A stretch of DNA of 64,000 nt, from positions 372,001-436,000 of the forward strand of contig JAJVIM010000003.1 of NCBI GenBank assembly GCA_022071955.1. The letters are read 5' to 3'. Below are positions 8,796 through 17,723 of this stretch, one piece after another. Under the pieces are notes generated by a model. The model was given only the letters and a program-made list of their open reading frames with translations, made no database searches and was not told where the DNA came from. Made by a program: the position numbers and the translations under genes. Numbering within the stretch: position 1 is the first letter of the stretch; every line of letters starts with the position of its first letter. This DNA is from Anaerolineae bacterium (GTDB lineage Bacteria; Chloroflexota; Anaerolineae; 4572-78; J111).

Positions 8796-11258
8796 ATGGC
8801 CACCGACAAACAAATTACCATGCCCGTTTTGGGCATGACCTGCGCCAACTGCGTGGCCGCGGTTGAGCGCAACACCAAAAAAGTAGAAGGTGTCAGCGAC
8901 GCCGTGGTCAATTTTGGCACCGAAAAAGTAACCATCACCTACGACCCAACCCTGGCCAAGCCGGAGCAGATGATCGAGCGGATCAAAAAAGCCGGCTACG
9001 AGGTACCGGTCGCCACCCTCGACCTGCCCATCACCGGCATGACCTGCGCCAACTGCGTGGCCACTGTTGAGCGCGCGCTCAATAAAAAAGTGCCCGGCAT
9101 TTTAGAAGCATCGGTCAATTTTGCCACCGAAAAGGCCACGATTAAGTACATCCCCGGCGCGGTAACCCGGGCCGATATGGTGGCAGCGGTGGAACGCGCC
9201 GGTTACGGCGTGGTTGAGGCTGCTTCTGAGGATGAGCTGGTAGACGCCGAAAAGCTGGCCCGCGACGCTGAAATTGCCGATCAAACCCGCAAACTGTGGG
9301 TGGGGGTAATCTTTACCGTGCCGCTGTTTTTGCTGAGCATGGGCCGGGATTTTGGCCTGCTGGGCATGTGGTCGCACGCGCCGTGGGTCAACATTTTGTT
9401 TTGGGCGCTGGCCACGCCGGTGCAATTTTACACCGGCTGGGATTATTACGTGGGCGGCTACAAAAGCCTGCGCAACAAAAGCGCCAATATGGACGTGCTG
9501 GTCGCGCTCGGCTCATCGGTGGCTTATTTCTACTCGATCATCATTACTGCGGGGCTGCTGCCCGGCCACGTCTTTTTTGAGACTTCCGCCGCCATCATCA
9601 CCCTGATCAAAGTAGGCAAGTTGCTGGAAGCGCGAGCCAAAGGCAAAACCAGCGAAGCCATTAAAGCGTTGATGGGCTTGCAGGCCAAAACCGCCCGCGT
9701 TGAACGCAACGGCCAGGAAATCGACATCCCCACCGATCAGGTAATCGTTGGCGATGTGGTGATTGTGCGCCCCGGTGAAAAAATCCCGGTCGATGGCGTG
9801 GTGGTCAGTGGCCGCTCGGCGGTAGACGAAAGCCTGCTCACCGGCGAAAGCCTGCCGGTGGACAAAAAGACCGGCGATGCCGTCATCGGCGCGACGGTGA
9901 ACAAGCAGGGTCTGCTCAAAATTGAGGCCACCAAAGTGGGCCGGGAAACGGCGCTGGCCCAGATTGTGCGGCTGGTGGAACAGGCGCAGGGGTCCAAAGC
10001 GCCCATTCAGGCGCTGGCCGATAAAGTTTCGGCCATTTTTGTGCCGGCGGTGATTATAATTGCGGCGCTCACGTTTATCATCTGGTATGCCGCCGGTTTT
10101 GGGTTTACCGCGGCGCTGGTGCGGCTGGTGGCGGTGCTGGTCATCGCCTGCCCGTGCGCGCTGGGGCTGGCCACGCCAACGGCCATCGTTGTGGGGATGG
10201 GCAAAGGCGCCAGCCAGGGCATCCTGTTTAAAAACAGCGAGTCGCTGGAGCGGGCGCACGCTCTGCAAGCCATCGTGCTGGATAAAACCGGCACCATCAC
10301 CAAAGGCGAGCCGGAAGTAACCACAATTAACAATGAGCAATTAACCATGAACAATTCGTCGCTCAGCGCGCCCAATTTGGAGTTGCTGCGGCTGGCGGCG
10401 TCCGTTGAGCGCGGCTCCGAGCACCCGCTGGGGCAGGCGGTGGTCCGGGCGGCGCAGGCGCGCGGCCTGTCGCTTAGCGAGCCGGCGGCGTTTGAGGCGA
10501 TTGCCGGGCACGGCGTTTCGGCGCAGATTGACGGCCACACGGTGCTGCTGGGCAACCTGCGGTTGATGTCGGAGCGCGGCGTTTATTTGAACGGCATGCA
10601 GGAGCGCGGTGAGCAGCTTCAGCGCGAGGCCAAAACGGCCACGTGGGTGGCGGTAGACGGCGCGGTGCAGGGTGTTATCGGCATTGCCGATACCATCAAA
10701 GACGGCTCGCGCGAGGCGGTGGACCTGATGCAGCGGCAGGGTTTGCAGGTGGTGATGATGACCGGCGACAACCAGGCCACGGCGCAGGCCATCGCTGCGG
10801 AAGCCGGCGTAGAGCGGGTGCTGGCCGAGGTGCTGCCCGGTGACAAAGCGGCCAACGTGGCCAAATTGCAGACCGAAGGGTTGATCACGGCAATGGTGGG
10901 TGATGGCATCAACGACGCCCCGGCGCTGGCGCAGGCCGATGTGGGCATTGCCATTGGCACCGGCGCAGATGTGGCCATAGAAGCCGCCAGCGTCACCCTG
11001 ATCAGCGGCGATTTGCGCGGCGTGCCCAAGGCCATTAAACTGAGCCGGGCCACAATGGCCACCATCAAACAAAACCTGTTTTGGGCCTTTGCCTACAACG
11101 TGGTGCTGATCCCGGTAGCGGCCGGGGTGCTGGCCTTTTTCCCCACCCTGCCCTACTACCTGCGCGAACTGCATCCCATCGCTGCGGCGTTTGCGATGGC
11201 GTTCAGCTCGGTCACAGTCATCAGCAACAGCCTGCGACTGCGGCGAGCCAAAATATAG
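8796..11258 (+). CDS. copA: Cu(+)-exporting P1B-type ATPase
   Basis: An 820-residue P-type ATPase. Two N-terminal HMA domains each carry GMTCANC. Eight transmembrane segments follow, with the TGES actuator loop, the Cu-site CPC at residues 452-454 ([13 protein letters not shown]), the phosphorylated Asp496 in DKTGT, the P1B SEHPLG motif and the [10 protein letters not shown] hinge. It pumps Cu(I) out of the cytoplasm using ATP, fed by CopZ. Oddity: directly after the DKTGT region, residues about 509-524 ([14 protein letters not shown]) are coded by an AACAATGAGCAATTAACC spacer-type repeat inserted in frame at the N-domain edge, a loop likely to tolerate it. GGGGG precedes the ATG. It is fourth in the copper operon. 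Confidence 0.96.
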   Translation: MATDKQITMPVLGMTCANCVAAVERNTKKVEGVSDAVVNFGTEKVTITYDPTLAKPEQMIERIKKAGYEVPVATLDLPITGMTCANCVATVERALNKKVPGILEASVNFATEKATIKYIPGAVTRADMVAAVERAGYGVVEAASEDELVDAEKLARDAEIADQTRKLWVGVIFTVPLFLLSMGRDFGLLGMWSHAPWVNILFWALATPVQFYTGWDYYVGGYKSLRNKSANMDVLVALGSSVAYFYSIIITAGLLPGHVFFETSAAIITLIKVGKLLEARAKGKTSEAIKALMGLQAKTARVERNGQEIDIPTDQVIVGDVVIVRPGEKIPVDGVVVSGRSAVDESLLTGESLPVDKKTGDAVIGATVNKQGLLKIEATKVGRETALAQIVRLVEQAQGSKAPIQALADKVSAIFVPAVIIIAALTFIIWYAAGFGFTAALVRLVAVLVIACPCALGLATPTAIVVGMGKGASQGILFKNSESLERAHALQAIVLDKTGTITKGEPEVTTINNEQLTMNNSSLSAPNLELLRLAASVERGSEHPLGQAVVRAAQARGLSLSEPAAFEAIAGHGVSAQIDGHTVLLGNLRLMSERGVYLNGMQERGEQLQREAKTATWVAVDGAVQGVIGIADTIKDGSREAVDLMQRQGLQVVMMTGDNQATAQAIAAEAGVERVLAEVLPGDKAANVAKLQTEGLITAMVGDGINDAPALAQADVGIAIGTGADVAIEAASVTLISGDLRGVPKAIKLSRATMATIKQNLFWAFAYNVVLIPVAAGVLAFFPTLPYYLRELHPIAAAFAMAFSSVTVISNSLRLRRAKI
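10326..10358. repeat. AACAATGAGCAATTAACCATGAAC repeat inserted in copA
   Basis: The A+T-rich segment of AACAATG/GAGCAATTAAC units differs sharply in composition from the surrounding copA sequence and keeps the reading frame. Confidence 0.6.
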
Positions 11259-11310
11259 TCGGAATACAGATTCCAGAATCCAGATGTCAGATTGCACAAG
11301 AAATAAGTAG

Positions 11311-12093
11311 ATGAAAATTACCCTTAATTTGACGTTGGGAACTATTGCACTTGTGTTACTTTCCGGCTGCGGCCCAACCGTGGCCGAGAGTTTGGGCGGG
11401 ATGATGCCGGGCATGGGGCCGGGCAGCGGTATGATGGCCCGCCATCACGCGGCAATTCCGGCCGAGTACGCCGGCCTGACCGCCCCCGAACCGTCGGCTG
11501 AGACGCTGGCCCAGGGGGAGAGCATTTACACCACCCAGTGCGCCACCTGCCACGGTGATGGCGGCATGGGCGATGGCCCGGTGGGCAAGGCGCTCAATCC
11601 GGCGCCGGCGCCCATCGCTCACACCAGCCAGATGCTCGGCGATAATTACCTGTACTGGCGGGTCAGCGAGGGCGGCGGCATGGCTCCGTTCAATTCGGCT
11701 ATGCCCTCCTTTAAACATGTGCTGAGCGAAGCCGAGCGCTGGGCGGTAATTGACACCGTGCGCATGCTGGGCAGCGGGCAAATGATGCCCCGGCCGTCGA
11801 TGGGCGGGCAGGCGTACAGCCCGGAGCTTGAAAAAGAGCAGCGCACCGAAATGCTCAAGCAGGCGGTCAAACAGAATATTCTGACCATGCAGCAAGCCGA
11901 AGTATTTGACCAGGTTCACGACGAAATGGACGCGCTGCTGGCCGATGGCACTTTTCAGCGCGGCGGCGGCATGGCCCAAATGCAGCAGCAGCTCCTTAAC
12001 CAACTGGTTACCGGCGGCAAAATCACGCAGGCGCAGGCCGATGGCTTTAACGCGGCCCACGACAAACTGCTGGAATCGGGCTTGATGCAGTAG
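11311..12093 (+). CDS. c-type cytochrome lipoprotein
   Basis: A 260-residue exported protein: signal peptide with lipobox LLSGC, a Met- and Gly-rich linker (GGMMPGMGPGSGMMARHH), then a mono-haem cytochrome c domain with CATCH at residues 77-81 and a possible Met ligand in NSAMPSF. The C-terminal about 90 residues are helical, Gln-rich and lack a known domain. Such domains pass electrons outside the membrane. Being 52 bp after copA it probably ends the copper operon. The Met/His-rich linker could bind copper, but that is inference. No terminator is seen right after it. Confidence 0.82.
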   Translation: MKITLNLTLGTIALVLLSGCGPTVAESLGGMMPGMGPGSGMMARHHAAIPAEYAGLTAPEPSAETLAQGESIYTTQCATCHGDGGMGDGPVGKALNPAPAPIAHTSQMLGDNYLYWRVSEGGGMAPFNSAMPSFKHVLSEAERWAVIDTVRMLGSGQMMPRPSMGGQAYSPELEKEQRTEMLKQAVKQNILTMQQAEVFDQVHDEMDALLADGTFQRGGGMAQMQQQLLNQLVTGGKITQAQADGFNAAHDKLLESGLMQ

Positions 12094-12137
12094 GCAACAA
12101 CTCACATTGTCCGTTTTTATAATTGTTACTTATCGTT

Positions 12138-12143
12138 TATAAT
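12138..12143 (+). promoter_or_regulatory. Candidate -10 element of the cysK leader
   Basis: TATAAT at 12138 has no good -35 at 16-18 bp. If used, transcription starts near 12150 and gives a leader of about 300 nt before cysK. The rest of the 361-bp spacer holds the leader ORF and the attenuator. Confidence 0.4.
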
Positions 12144-12177
12144 AACTCCACCTGATACTAAACCAGAGAACACCCCT

Positions 12178-12357
12178 GTGAACGGAAGACTCGCGTCGCA
12201 CCAACCAAATTTTGGCCTGACCACCACCCATTGTTGTATCTGTCTTGGGCGGGTACGGTCGTTGGCATGGCCAATGTCAGTACCCGCGGCTCACCCCCAG
12301 CGCGATGAGTCACGCCGGTTGAGCGATGTCGCCCCTCCGAGTGTTAGAATGAAATAA
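12178..12357 (+). CDS. Cys-containing leader ORF upstream of cysK
   Basis: A GTG-started frame of 59 codons contains the cluster THCCICL, with Cys codons TGT TGT ATC TGT at 12232-12243. The rest resembles no protein. Just downstream a strong stem (GCGGGTAC 12249-12256 with GTACCCGC 12280-12287, inner TTGGC/GCCAA) would be opened by a ribosome stalled on these codons. Cys-rich leader peptides that attenuate cysteine-biosynthesis genes are known in actinobacteria. Weak points: the ribosome site is poor (AGAG) and 59 codons is long for a leader. Translation is not shown. Confidence 0.4.
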   Translation: MNGRLASHQPNFGLTTTHCCICLGRVRSLAWPMSVPAAHPQRDESRRLSDVAPPSVRMK

Positions 12358-12429
12358 GTCTATCGATTTTGCATTTGGTCACCCGACAAAGACTCATCGT
12401 CCGCAGCCCGCTGCCCGATGAGTTTTTTT
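12303..12429 (+). promoter_or_regulatory. Attenuator with mutually exclusive stems before cysK
   Basis: ACTCATCG at 12392-12399 can pair with CGATGAGT at 12416-12423, forming a terminator hairpin with inner GCAG/CTGC and a T-tract at 12423-12429. The same 8-mer CGATGAGT also occurs at 12303-12310, where it can pair with 12392-12399 instead and prevent the terminator. This is the classic antiterminator/terminator layout, 26 nt upstream of the cysK ATG. No T-box or SAM riboswitch motif was seen. Confidence 0.65.
12392..12429 (+). terminator. Intrinsic terminator in the cysK leader
   Basis: The 8-bp stem ACTCATCG/CGATGAGT, extended by GCAG/CTGC inside, is followed by seven T residues. It lies within the transcription unit of cysK, so it must be regulated or leaky. 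Confidence 0.75.
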
Positions 12430-12454
12430 ATTTCAAATTAAAAGGAGATTTTGG

Positions 12455-13390
12455 ATGAAAATCGCAAACAATGTAACGGAATTAATTGGCAACACCCCGC
12501 TGGTCAAATTGAATCGCGTCACCGATGGTGCGGCGGCGACCGTGGCGGCCAAACTGGAATTTTTCAATCCGGCTCACAGCGTAAAAGACCGCATCGGCGT
12601 GTCGATGATTGAGGCCGCTGAAAAGGCCGGGCTTATCAACAAAGATACGGTGATTGTGGAACCGACCAGCGGCAACACCGGCATCGCGCTGGCGTTTGTG
12701 GCCGCGGCCAAAGGTTATAAATGCATTTTGACCATGCCCGAAACCATGAGTAAAGAGCGCCGGCTGCTGCTGCGCGGCTACGGCGCGGAACTGATACTGA
12801 CCCCCGGCCCGGCCGGCATGGGCGGCGCTATCCAAAAAGCGGAAGAGATTGTGGCCTCTGACCCCAACAAATATTTTATGCCGCAGCAGTTCAAAAATCT
12901 GGCCAACCCGGAAATCCACCGCCGCACCACCGCCGAAGAAATCTGGCGCGATACCGATGGCCAGGTTGATATTCTGGTGGCGGGCATTGGCACGGGCGGC
13001 ACCATTACCGGCGTTGGCGAAGTGTTGAAATCGCGCAAACCCGGCGTGCAGGTTGTGGCCGTTGAGCCGGCCGGTTCGCCGGTGCTGTCGGGCGGGCAAA
13101 AAGGGCCGCACCCCATTCAGGGCATCGGCGCGGGGTTTGTGCCGGACATCCTCAACACCGAAATTTACGATGAAGTGGTGCGGGTAGAAGGTGACGATGC
13201 CTTTGCCACCGCCCGGCGCATGGCCCGCGAAGAAGGGCTGCTGGTGGGCATTTCGTCCGGGGCGGCCACGTGGGCGGCGGTGCAGGTAGCCAAACGGCCG
13301 GAAAACGAGGGCAAACTGATTGTGGTGGTTATCCCCTCGTTTGGCGAACGCTACCTCAGCACGGCCCTGTTTGCCGATTTGGCCGACTAA
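12455..13390 (+). CDS. cysK: Cysteine synthase (O-acetylserine sulfhydrylase)
   Basis: A 311-residue PLP enzyme of fold type II, full length. It makes cysteine from O-acetylserine and sulfide in the cytoplasm. Motifs: the PLP lysine in SVKDRIG, substrate loop [15 protein letters not shown]-phosphate loop [10 protein letters not shown], and the C-terminal SSGAA. AAAAGGAG precedes the ATG. cysE follows after a 190-bp spacer, and an attenuator precedes it, so the pair forms a cysteine-biosynthesis unit probably controlled by cysteine supply. Confidence 0.95.
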   Translation: MKIANNVTELIGNTPLVKLNRVTDGAAATVAAKLEFFNPAHSVKDRIGVSMIEAAEKAGLINKDTVIVEPTSGNTGIALAFVAAAKGYKCILTMPETMSKERRLLLRGYGAELILTPGPAGMGGAIQKAEEIVASDPNKYFMPQQFKNLANPEIHRRTTAEEIWRDTDGQVDILVAGIGTGGTITGVGEVLKSRKPGVQVVAVEPAGSPVLSGGQKGPHPIQGIGAGFVPDILNTEIYDEVVRVEGDDAFATARRMAREEGLLVGISSGAATWAAVQVAKRPENEGKLIVVVIPSFGERYLSTALFADLAD

Positions 13391-13467
13391 GCGAATTGCG
13401 AATTTGCGAATAGCGAAAATCTGGGGAACTGCCGTGTTCGCTATTCGTGATTTATCATATTGAAAAT

Positions 13468-13495
13468 GGAGTCCAAAACTGTAGTTTTGGACTCC
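13468..13495. repeat. Perfect inverted repeat between cysK and cysE
   Basis: GGAGTCCAAAACT is followed after GT by AGTTTTGGACTCC. There is no T-tract directly after, so it may limit rather than end transcription. The nearby CCAACTCCTGATTCC/TGACTCC text is a further spacer repeat. Confidence 0.65.
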
Positions 13496-13580
13496 AGTCA
13501 TACTCTTAAAAAGCCGGGACAGGAGTCCCCTGATTCCCAACTCCTGATTCCTGACTCCTATTTTTCAAAGGAGGTACACT

Positions 13581-14267
13581 ATGTTAGCCACTTTTCGTCA
13601 GGATATTCACGCCATTTTTGAGCGCGACCCGGCGGTGCGCAGCGTGCCGGAAATTTTGCTGTGCTATCCCGGCCTGCACGCGGTGTGGGGGCATCGATTA
13701 ACGCACTGGCTGTGGACGCACAAACTGCGGCTGATGGCCCGCTGGCTGAGCCACGTCATGCGTTTTCTCACCGGCATTGAGATTCACCCCGGCGCAACCA
13801 TCGGCCCGGATTTTTTCATCGATCACGGCATGGGCATTGTCATCGGTGAAACCGCCGAAATTGGCGCGGGTGTCACGCTGTACCACGGGGTCACGCTCGG
13901 CGGTACCAGCAACATCAAAACCAAACGCCACCCCACCCTGGGCGACCGGGTGGTGGTGGGCGCAGGCGCCAAAATTCTGGGGCCCATCGTCATTGGCGAT
14001 GACAGCCGGATTGGAGCCAACGCGGTTGTGGTAAAAGATGTGCCCACCAACTCGGTGGTGGTGGGCGTGCCGGGCCGGGTGGTCAAACGGGGCAAAGCGC
14101 ATCTGCCCACCGACCCGCCCGACCTGGATCACACCCGCCTGCCCGATGTGACCGTGCGCGCCCTGCACGAGCTAATGGCCCGCGTTGAAAAGCTGGAGCA
14201 GCGCGGCAACGGTAAACCCATTCTGATCCCCCACCGGGAATACGTGCTGGAAGATTATTCAATTTAA
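13581..14267 (+). CDS. cysE: Serine O-acetyltransferase
   Basis: A 228-residue left-handed beta-helix acetyltransferase. It acetylates serine with acetyl-CoA to give the CysK substrate. The N-terminal helical part (HRLTHWLW) and hexapeptide repeats are present, with the catalytic His in [15 protein letters not shown] and the CoA-loop text [15 protein letters not shown]. It is of the EpsC/short CysE class. AAAGGAGG lies just upstream of ATG at 13581. The C-terminal tail is charged and not the canonical CysK-binding end (which finishes in Ile; here it ends DYSI, also Ile), so complex formation with CysK remains possible. Confidence 0.93.
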   Translation: MLATFRQDIHAIFERDPAVRSVPEILLCYPGLHAVWGHRLTHWLWTHKLRLMARWLSHVMRFLTGIEIHPGATIGPDFFIDHGMGIVIGETAEIGAGVTLYHGVTLGGTSNIKTKRHPTLGDRVVVGAGAKILGPIVIGDDSRIGANAVVVKDVPTNSVVVGVPGRVVKRGKAHLPTDPPDLDHTRLPDVTVRALHELMARVEKLEQRGNGKPILIPHREYVLEDYSI

Positions 14268-14314
14268 AAGTACGGGCAATTGAGTACGCTGCAAATAGGT
14301 TTTCGGGGGTTTTT

Positions 14315-14390
14315 AGCGTCATTCCCGCACGCTTTTAGCGGGAATCTACCCCTGTGGATGCCCGCTAAAAACATTCGGGCATGACGGCTG
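14315..14390. repeat. Double-hairpin repeat, partial copy of the 34566-34685 element
   Basis: GTCATTCCCGC...GCGGGAATC and GATGCCCGCT...TTCGGGCATGACGGCTGA form two hairpins. The reverse complement matches the core of the element at 34574-34657 at most positions. The outer end with full terminal repeat is missing here. Confidence 0.7.
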
Positions 14391-14460
14391 AACTATCGAA
14401 AGTTCTGCATTATTTTGTTTACAGCCAATTGAGCCAAATTGAGGAAGTCTGGTAAAATGG

Positions 14461-15210
14461 GTGGCTATGACCACCAAAATCCGCGTGACCGATCTCAATT
14501 TGGCTCTGCGCAACAGCGGCAATATCCTGGCCAACGTCTCGTTTGATGTGCCGGCCGGGCAAATTACCAGCCTCATTGGCCCCAGTGGCAGCGGCAAATC
14601 CACGCTGCTACGCTGCCTGAATCGATTGTGGGAGCCGCCCGCCGGCTCTGTTTTTTTGGAAAACGATGACATTACCACGCTCAATGTACTGGCTTTGCGC
14701 CGCCGGGTGGGCATGCTGTTCCAAACGGCGGCGTTATTTGATGGCACGGTAGCCAGTAATATCCAGTATGGGCCAAAACTGCTGGGCCAACCCCTGCCCC
14801 CCGACCGCATCAGCCGGTTACTGGAAATGGCCGGCCTGCCGCCCGATATCGCCGCCCGCCCGGCCACCGAGCTCTCCGGCGGGCAGGCGCAGCGGGTAGC
14901 GCTGGCCCGCGCCCTGGCCAACGAGCCGGATGTGCTGCTGCTCGATGAGCCAACCAGCGCTCTGGACCCGGCTGCCACTCGCCGCGTGGAAGAAACTATT
15001 TTGCACCTGCGCGATTCGCTGGGGTTGACGGTGGTGTGGGTGTCGCACGCCATTGAGCAGGTGGAGCGCACCGCAGACCAGTTGGTGCTGCTGGTTGATG
15101 GCCGCGTTGCGGAAGTGGGTACGCCGGAGCATTTGCTTTCGGGGGCGCACCATCACCTGACCGAGGATTTTGCCAAAGGCGATCTGGAATCGCAGCGAGG
15201 AGAAAGCTGA
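14461..15210 (+). CDS. fetA: ABC transporter ATP-binding protein, FetA type
   Basis: A 249-residue ABC ATPase with Walker A GPSGSGKST, Q-loop, signature LSGGQAQRVALARALA, Walker B VLLLDEPTSALD and the H-loop VSHAIEQ. Its stop overlaps the start of an UPF0014/FetB permease gene by one base, so the pair is a FetAB-type exporter, known in E. coli to relieve iron overload. Earlier annotation of similar proteins as phosphate importers (PstB-like) is less likely here. GTG at 14461 was chosen for its distance to GAGGAAG at 14441; an in-frame ATG at 14467 is an alternative. Confidence 0.85.
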   Translation: MAMTTKIRVTDLNLALRNSGNILANVSFDVPAGQITSLIGPSGSGKSTLLRCLNRLWEPPAGSVFLENDDITTLNVLALRRRVGMLFQTAALFDGTVASNIQYGPKLLGQPLPPDRISRLLEMAGLPPDIAARPATELSGGQAQRVALARALANEPDVLLLDEPTSALDPAATRRVEETILHLRDSLGLTVVWVSHAIEQVERTADQLVLLVDGRVAEVGTPEHLLSGAHHHLTEDFAKGDLESQRGES

Positions 15211-15989
15211 TGGGGTTTATCGGGCTGGATTGGCTGCCCCGCATTGCCGGCGCGCTGTTGCTGGTTGTGGGCGCGATGGCCATTTCTCGCTGGCAAAACG
15301 TGCGGTTAGAAAAAGATATGCTGCTGGCCGTGGGGCGCGCCTTTGTCCAGCTAATTCTGATTGGCTACGCCCTCGACCTGATTTTTAACACCAACAGCCC
15401 GTTGTGGATTTTGCTGGTGGTGCTGATTATGATCAGCGTGGCCGGTTACACCGCCGGCAAACGCGGCCAAAATGTGCCGCGCAGCAAAATTGTGGCCACC
15501 ATTGCGGTGAGTGTGGGCGCGCTGCTTACCCTGGGCCTGCTCATTGTTTTGCGCGTGTTTCCGTTTGAGCCGCGCTACATTATCCCGATTGCCGGCATGA
15601 TTGTGGGCAACTCCATGACGGTGACCGGGTTGGTAATGCTGCGCCTGCGCGATGACGTGCGCCTGCAAAAGCCGCAAATCGAGGCGGCGCTGGCGCTGGG
15701 CGCCACCCGCGAGCAGGCGGTGCGGCAACAGCTCCGGCGGGCGCTGGCCACCGGGATGACGCCCATTATCGACAACACCAAAACCGTTGGGCTGATTTCC
15801 CTGCCCGGGGCAATGACCGGCATGATTCTGGCCGGCGCGTCGCCGCTGGAGGCGGTGCAGTTGCAGATTATTGTGATGTACATGCTCATCGGCGCGGCGG
15901 GGTTTGCCGGACTCACGGCGGCGTTTTTAACTTATCGCCAGTTTTTTACTGCCGCCCACCAACTGGTGCTGCCAGACAGTAACGCATAA
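15210..15989 (+). CDS. fetB: ABC transporter permease, UPF0014/FetB family
   Basis: A 259-residue membrane protein with seven predicted hydrophobic segments. Family text includes YALDLIFN, AGMIVGNSMTVTGL, ALALGATREQAVRQQLRRA (the coupling-helix region) and PGAMTGMILAGASPLEAVQLQI. In E. coli FetB works with FetA to export iron. Translational coupling with fetA (TGATG) is seen. A bidirectional terminator follows directly. Confidence 0.9.
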   Translation: MGFIGLDWLPRIAGALLLVVGAMAISRWQNVRLEKDMLLAVGRAFVQLILIGYALDLIFNTNSPLWILLVVLIMISVAGYTAGKRGQNVPRSKIVATIAVSVGALLTLGLLIVLRVFPFEPRYIIPIAGMIVGNSMTVTGLVMLRLRDDVRLQKPQIEAALALGATREQAVRQQLRRALATGMTPIIDNTKTVGLISLPGAMTGMILAGASPLEAVQLQIIVMYMLIGAAGFAGLTAAFLTYRQFFTAAHQLVLPDSNA

Positions 15990-15994
15990 AAAAA

Positions 15995-16016
15995 GGCGGC
16001 TGCGTGCCGCCTTTTT
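15995..16016. terminator. Bidirectional intrinsic terminator
   Basis: GGCGGC-TGCGT-GCCGCC is flanked by A-tract on the left and T-tract on the right. It lies between the converging fetB and response regulator genes and can serve both. Confidence 0.85.
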
Positions 16017-16029
16017 GCTTGCCATCAAA

Positions 16030-16719
16030 TTACCCAAACCGATAGCCCACGTTCCATTCGGTGCGGATGAGTTGCGGGTGGGCCGGGTCGCGTTCTAATT
16101 TGCGGCGCAGGTAACTGACGTACAGCCGCAAATGATCCAGCTCGCCCAGATGCTCGCCGCCCCATACCTCTTCCAACAAATAATTGTGCTGCAACACCCG
16201 CCCCCGATTTTTGGCCAGTATCGCCAGCAACTTGAATTCGGTGGGACTCAGGTTGACCCGTTGGCCATCAACCTTTACCTCATATTTGTACAAATCAACC
16301 ACCACATTATCCTGAGAAATCACCGGCAGGTCCCGGTCGGCCAAATTTTTGGCGCGGTCGGCGCGGCGAATAACCGCCCGAATCCGGGCCAGCAGCGCCT
16401 CTGGCGTAACCGGCTTGCAAATAAAATCATCCGCGCCCAGGTTCAGCCCGCGAATAATGGCATCCTGCCGGTTCAGGGCGCTCATAATAATAATCGGAAC
16501 GTTACACATTTCCCGGATACGCTGGCACGTTTCCCAGCCATCCAGGTGGGGCATCATGATATCCAAAACAATTAAATCAGGGTCGGTTTTGTAGGCTTTT
16601 TGCAACCCCTGCGCGCCGTTATGAGCCACCTCAACGGCAAGCCCGTACCTGTTCAACATCATTTTGAGCAATCCGCACAGTTCAATGTCGTCATCAACCA
16701 GCAAAACTTTTAAACTCAT
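16030..16719 (-). CDS. OmpR/PhoB-family response regulator
   Basis: A 229-residue two-domain regulator. The receiver has the acidic pair in LLVDDDIELC, phospho-acceptor Asp in LIVLDIMMPHLDGWE, and the Lys in FICKPVTPE. A winged helix-turn-helix follows (LSPTEFKLLAILAKNRGRVLQ, then WNVGYRFG). It would bind promoter DNA when phosphorylated. No histidine kinase gene adjoins, so it is an orphan in this window; the upstream neighbour is the secreted protein of the sigma cluster. Confidence 0.92.
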   Translation of the reverse strand: MSLKVLLVDDDIELCGLLKMMLNRYGLAVEVAHNGAQGLQKAYKTDPDLIVLDIMMPHLDGWETCQRIREMCNVPIIIMSALNRQDAIIRGLNLGADDFICKPVTPEALLARIRAVIRRADRAKNLADRDLPVISQDNVVVDLYKYEVKVDGQRVNLSPTEFKLLAILAKNRGRVLQHNYLLEEVWGGEHLGELDHLRLYVSYLRRKLERDPAHPQLIRTEWNVGYRFG

Positions 16720-16770
16720 CTTCTCTCCCCTCCCAATTTACTGAATAGCTAACGCGCCCCCCATCGCGAT

Positions 16771-17427
16771 TCACTTTTTGCCTTTTCCTTTATTTTTGTC
16801 TTTGTCTGGCTTGTTTGGCTTATCTTTGTTTTGACCGTGGCCGTTGTTATTTTTGTCTTTGTCAGATTGGCCGCTGGCCCCGTTAATTTCAACATCGACG
16901 GCGTCATCGGTGGGTTTGTTCTTTTTGCCGGGCTTCACACCCTGCCCCACCGCACCGGGATGGATGCCGTTTTCTTTGAGCACATTGCCCCAGCCGGCCC
17001 CATGCACCTGTTCGAGCAGATCGGCGGGAGTTGTGCCGATGACCTCGGCAAAGAAATAGGCTTTGGCAATGTTACCAAAACCGTTACCGGCTTCGTGCAG
17101 GCCAAAAACCTCGTCGTAGGTAACGCCAAAAAAGTTGGCCAGCGCCGCCGCCACCGGATGCCGAGCAATGGTCTCGCCCGGGTCTGTATCATCTACCGGA
17201 GTGGTTGTGCCCTCGCCGAGCGGCGCGGTTTTGCCGGCCATCACTGTGCCCAAATTGTATTTTACGGTTGGGGTAACGGTGTCACCCAGCGAATTGTCTG
17301 TGCCGCCGGGTTGCTCCAGGGTGTCATCGCCCTGTTGCAAACCGGGGCTGGCCTGAGCCAGCGGCGCCAAACTGAACATCAGCGTTACCCCAACAACCAG
17401 CAACATTGATAATTTTTTGATGGTCAT
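16771..17427 (-). CDS. Secreted protein with Lys/Asn/Asp-rich tail
   Basis: A 218-residue protein from ATG at 17427, which has GGAGTGGAA upstream. The signal peptide ends near LAQA-SPG. The middle (about residues 75-160) has a compact region with HPVAAALANFFGV and GVTYDEVFGLHEAGNGFGNIAKAY spread over two helices; no family was recognised. The last about 40 residues are low complexity, mostly K, D, N, G and P. The same kind of tail ends the putative anti-sigma protein upstream (17724-18605). It lies in the sigma cluster and may be exported and cell-wall or matrix associated. Confidence 0.6.
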   Translation of the reverse strand: MTIKKLSMLLVVGVTLMFSLAPLAQASPGLQQGDDTLEQPGGTDNSLGDTVTPTVKYNLGTVMAGKTAPLGEGTTTPVDDTDPGETIARHPVAAALANFFGVTYDEVFGLHEAGNGFGNIAKAYFFAEVIGTTPADLLEQVHGAGWGNVLKENGIHPGAVGQGVKPGKKNKPTDDAVDVEINGASGQSDKDKNNNGHGQNKDKPNKPDKDKNKGKGKK

Positions 17428-17463
17428 AGTATTCCACTCCAATTATAAAATTCGCACAACCTG

Positions 17464-17697
17464 TTATTTTTTCAGTACGCGAAAAAGGTCGGGAGACTGT
17501 TCGGGGAAAGTGATATGCCAGCCTTTGCATTCCGGGCAGTGCCACCACACGCCATCCTGATCCTGCACGTTCACCTGCCGCCACTCAACAATCGATGAAA
17601 ACTGCCGGCCGGTTGTAGGACAACACACCATTTCTGTGTTGTTGGGTGTGCATATTTGGCTAAAGAAGGGGCTAACTGCCATAGCGTCAACGTACAT
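17464..17697 (-). CDS. Small Cys-rich protein, possible zinc ribbon
   Basis: 77 residues with cysteines arranged as C-x8-CC and later HCPECKGWH. The CPEC knuckle and an earlier Cys pair could bind Zn. No family is recognised and there is no signal peptide. It sits between the secreted protein and the anti-sigma gene on the same strand with gaps under 40 bp, so co-transcription is likely. GGAGAACTCAC precedes the ATG. Confidence 0.6.
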   Translation of the reverse strand: MYVDAMAVSPFFSQICTPNNTEMVCCPTTGRQFSSIVEWRQVNVQDQDGVWWHCPECKGWHITFPEQSPDLFRVLKK

Positions 17698-17723
17698 AAA
17701 GTGAGTTCTCCTTAACTCAGTGA

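Noticed and set aside
12178..12454. SAM or T-box riboswitch before cysK
   Set aside because: The T-box GGTGGNACCGCG-type motif and the SAM-I core were not found.
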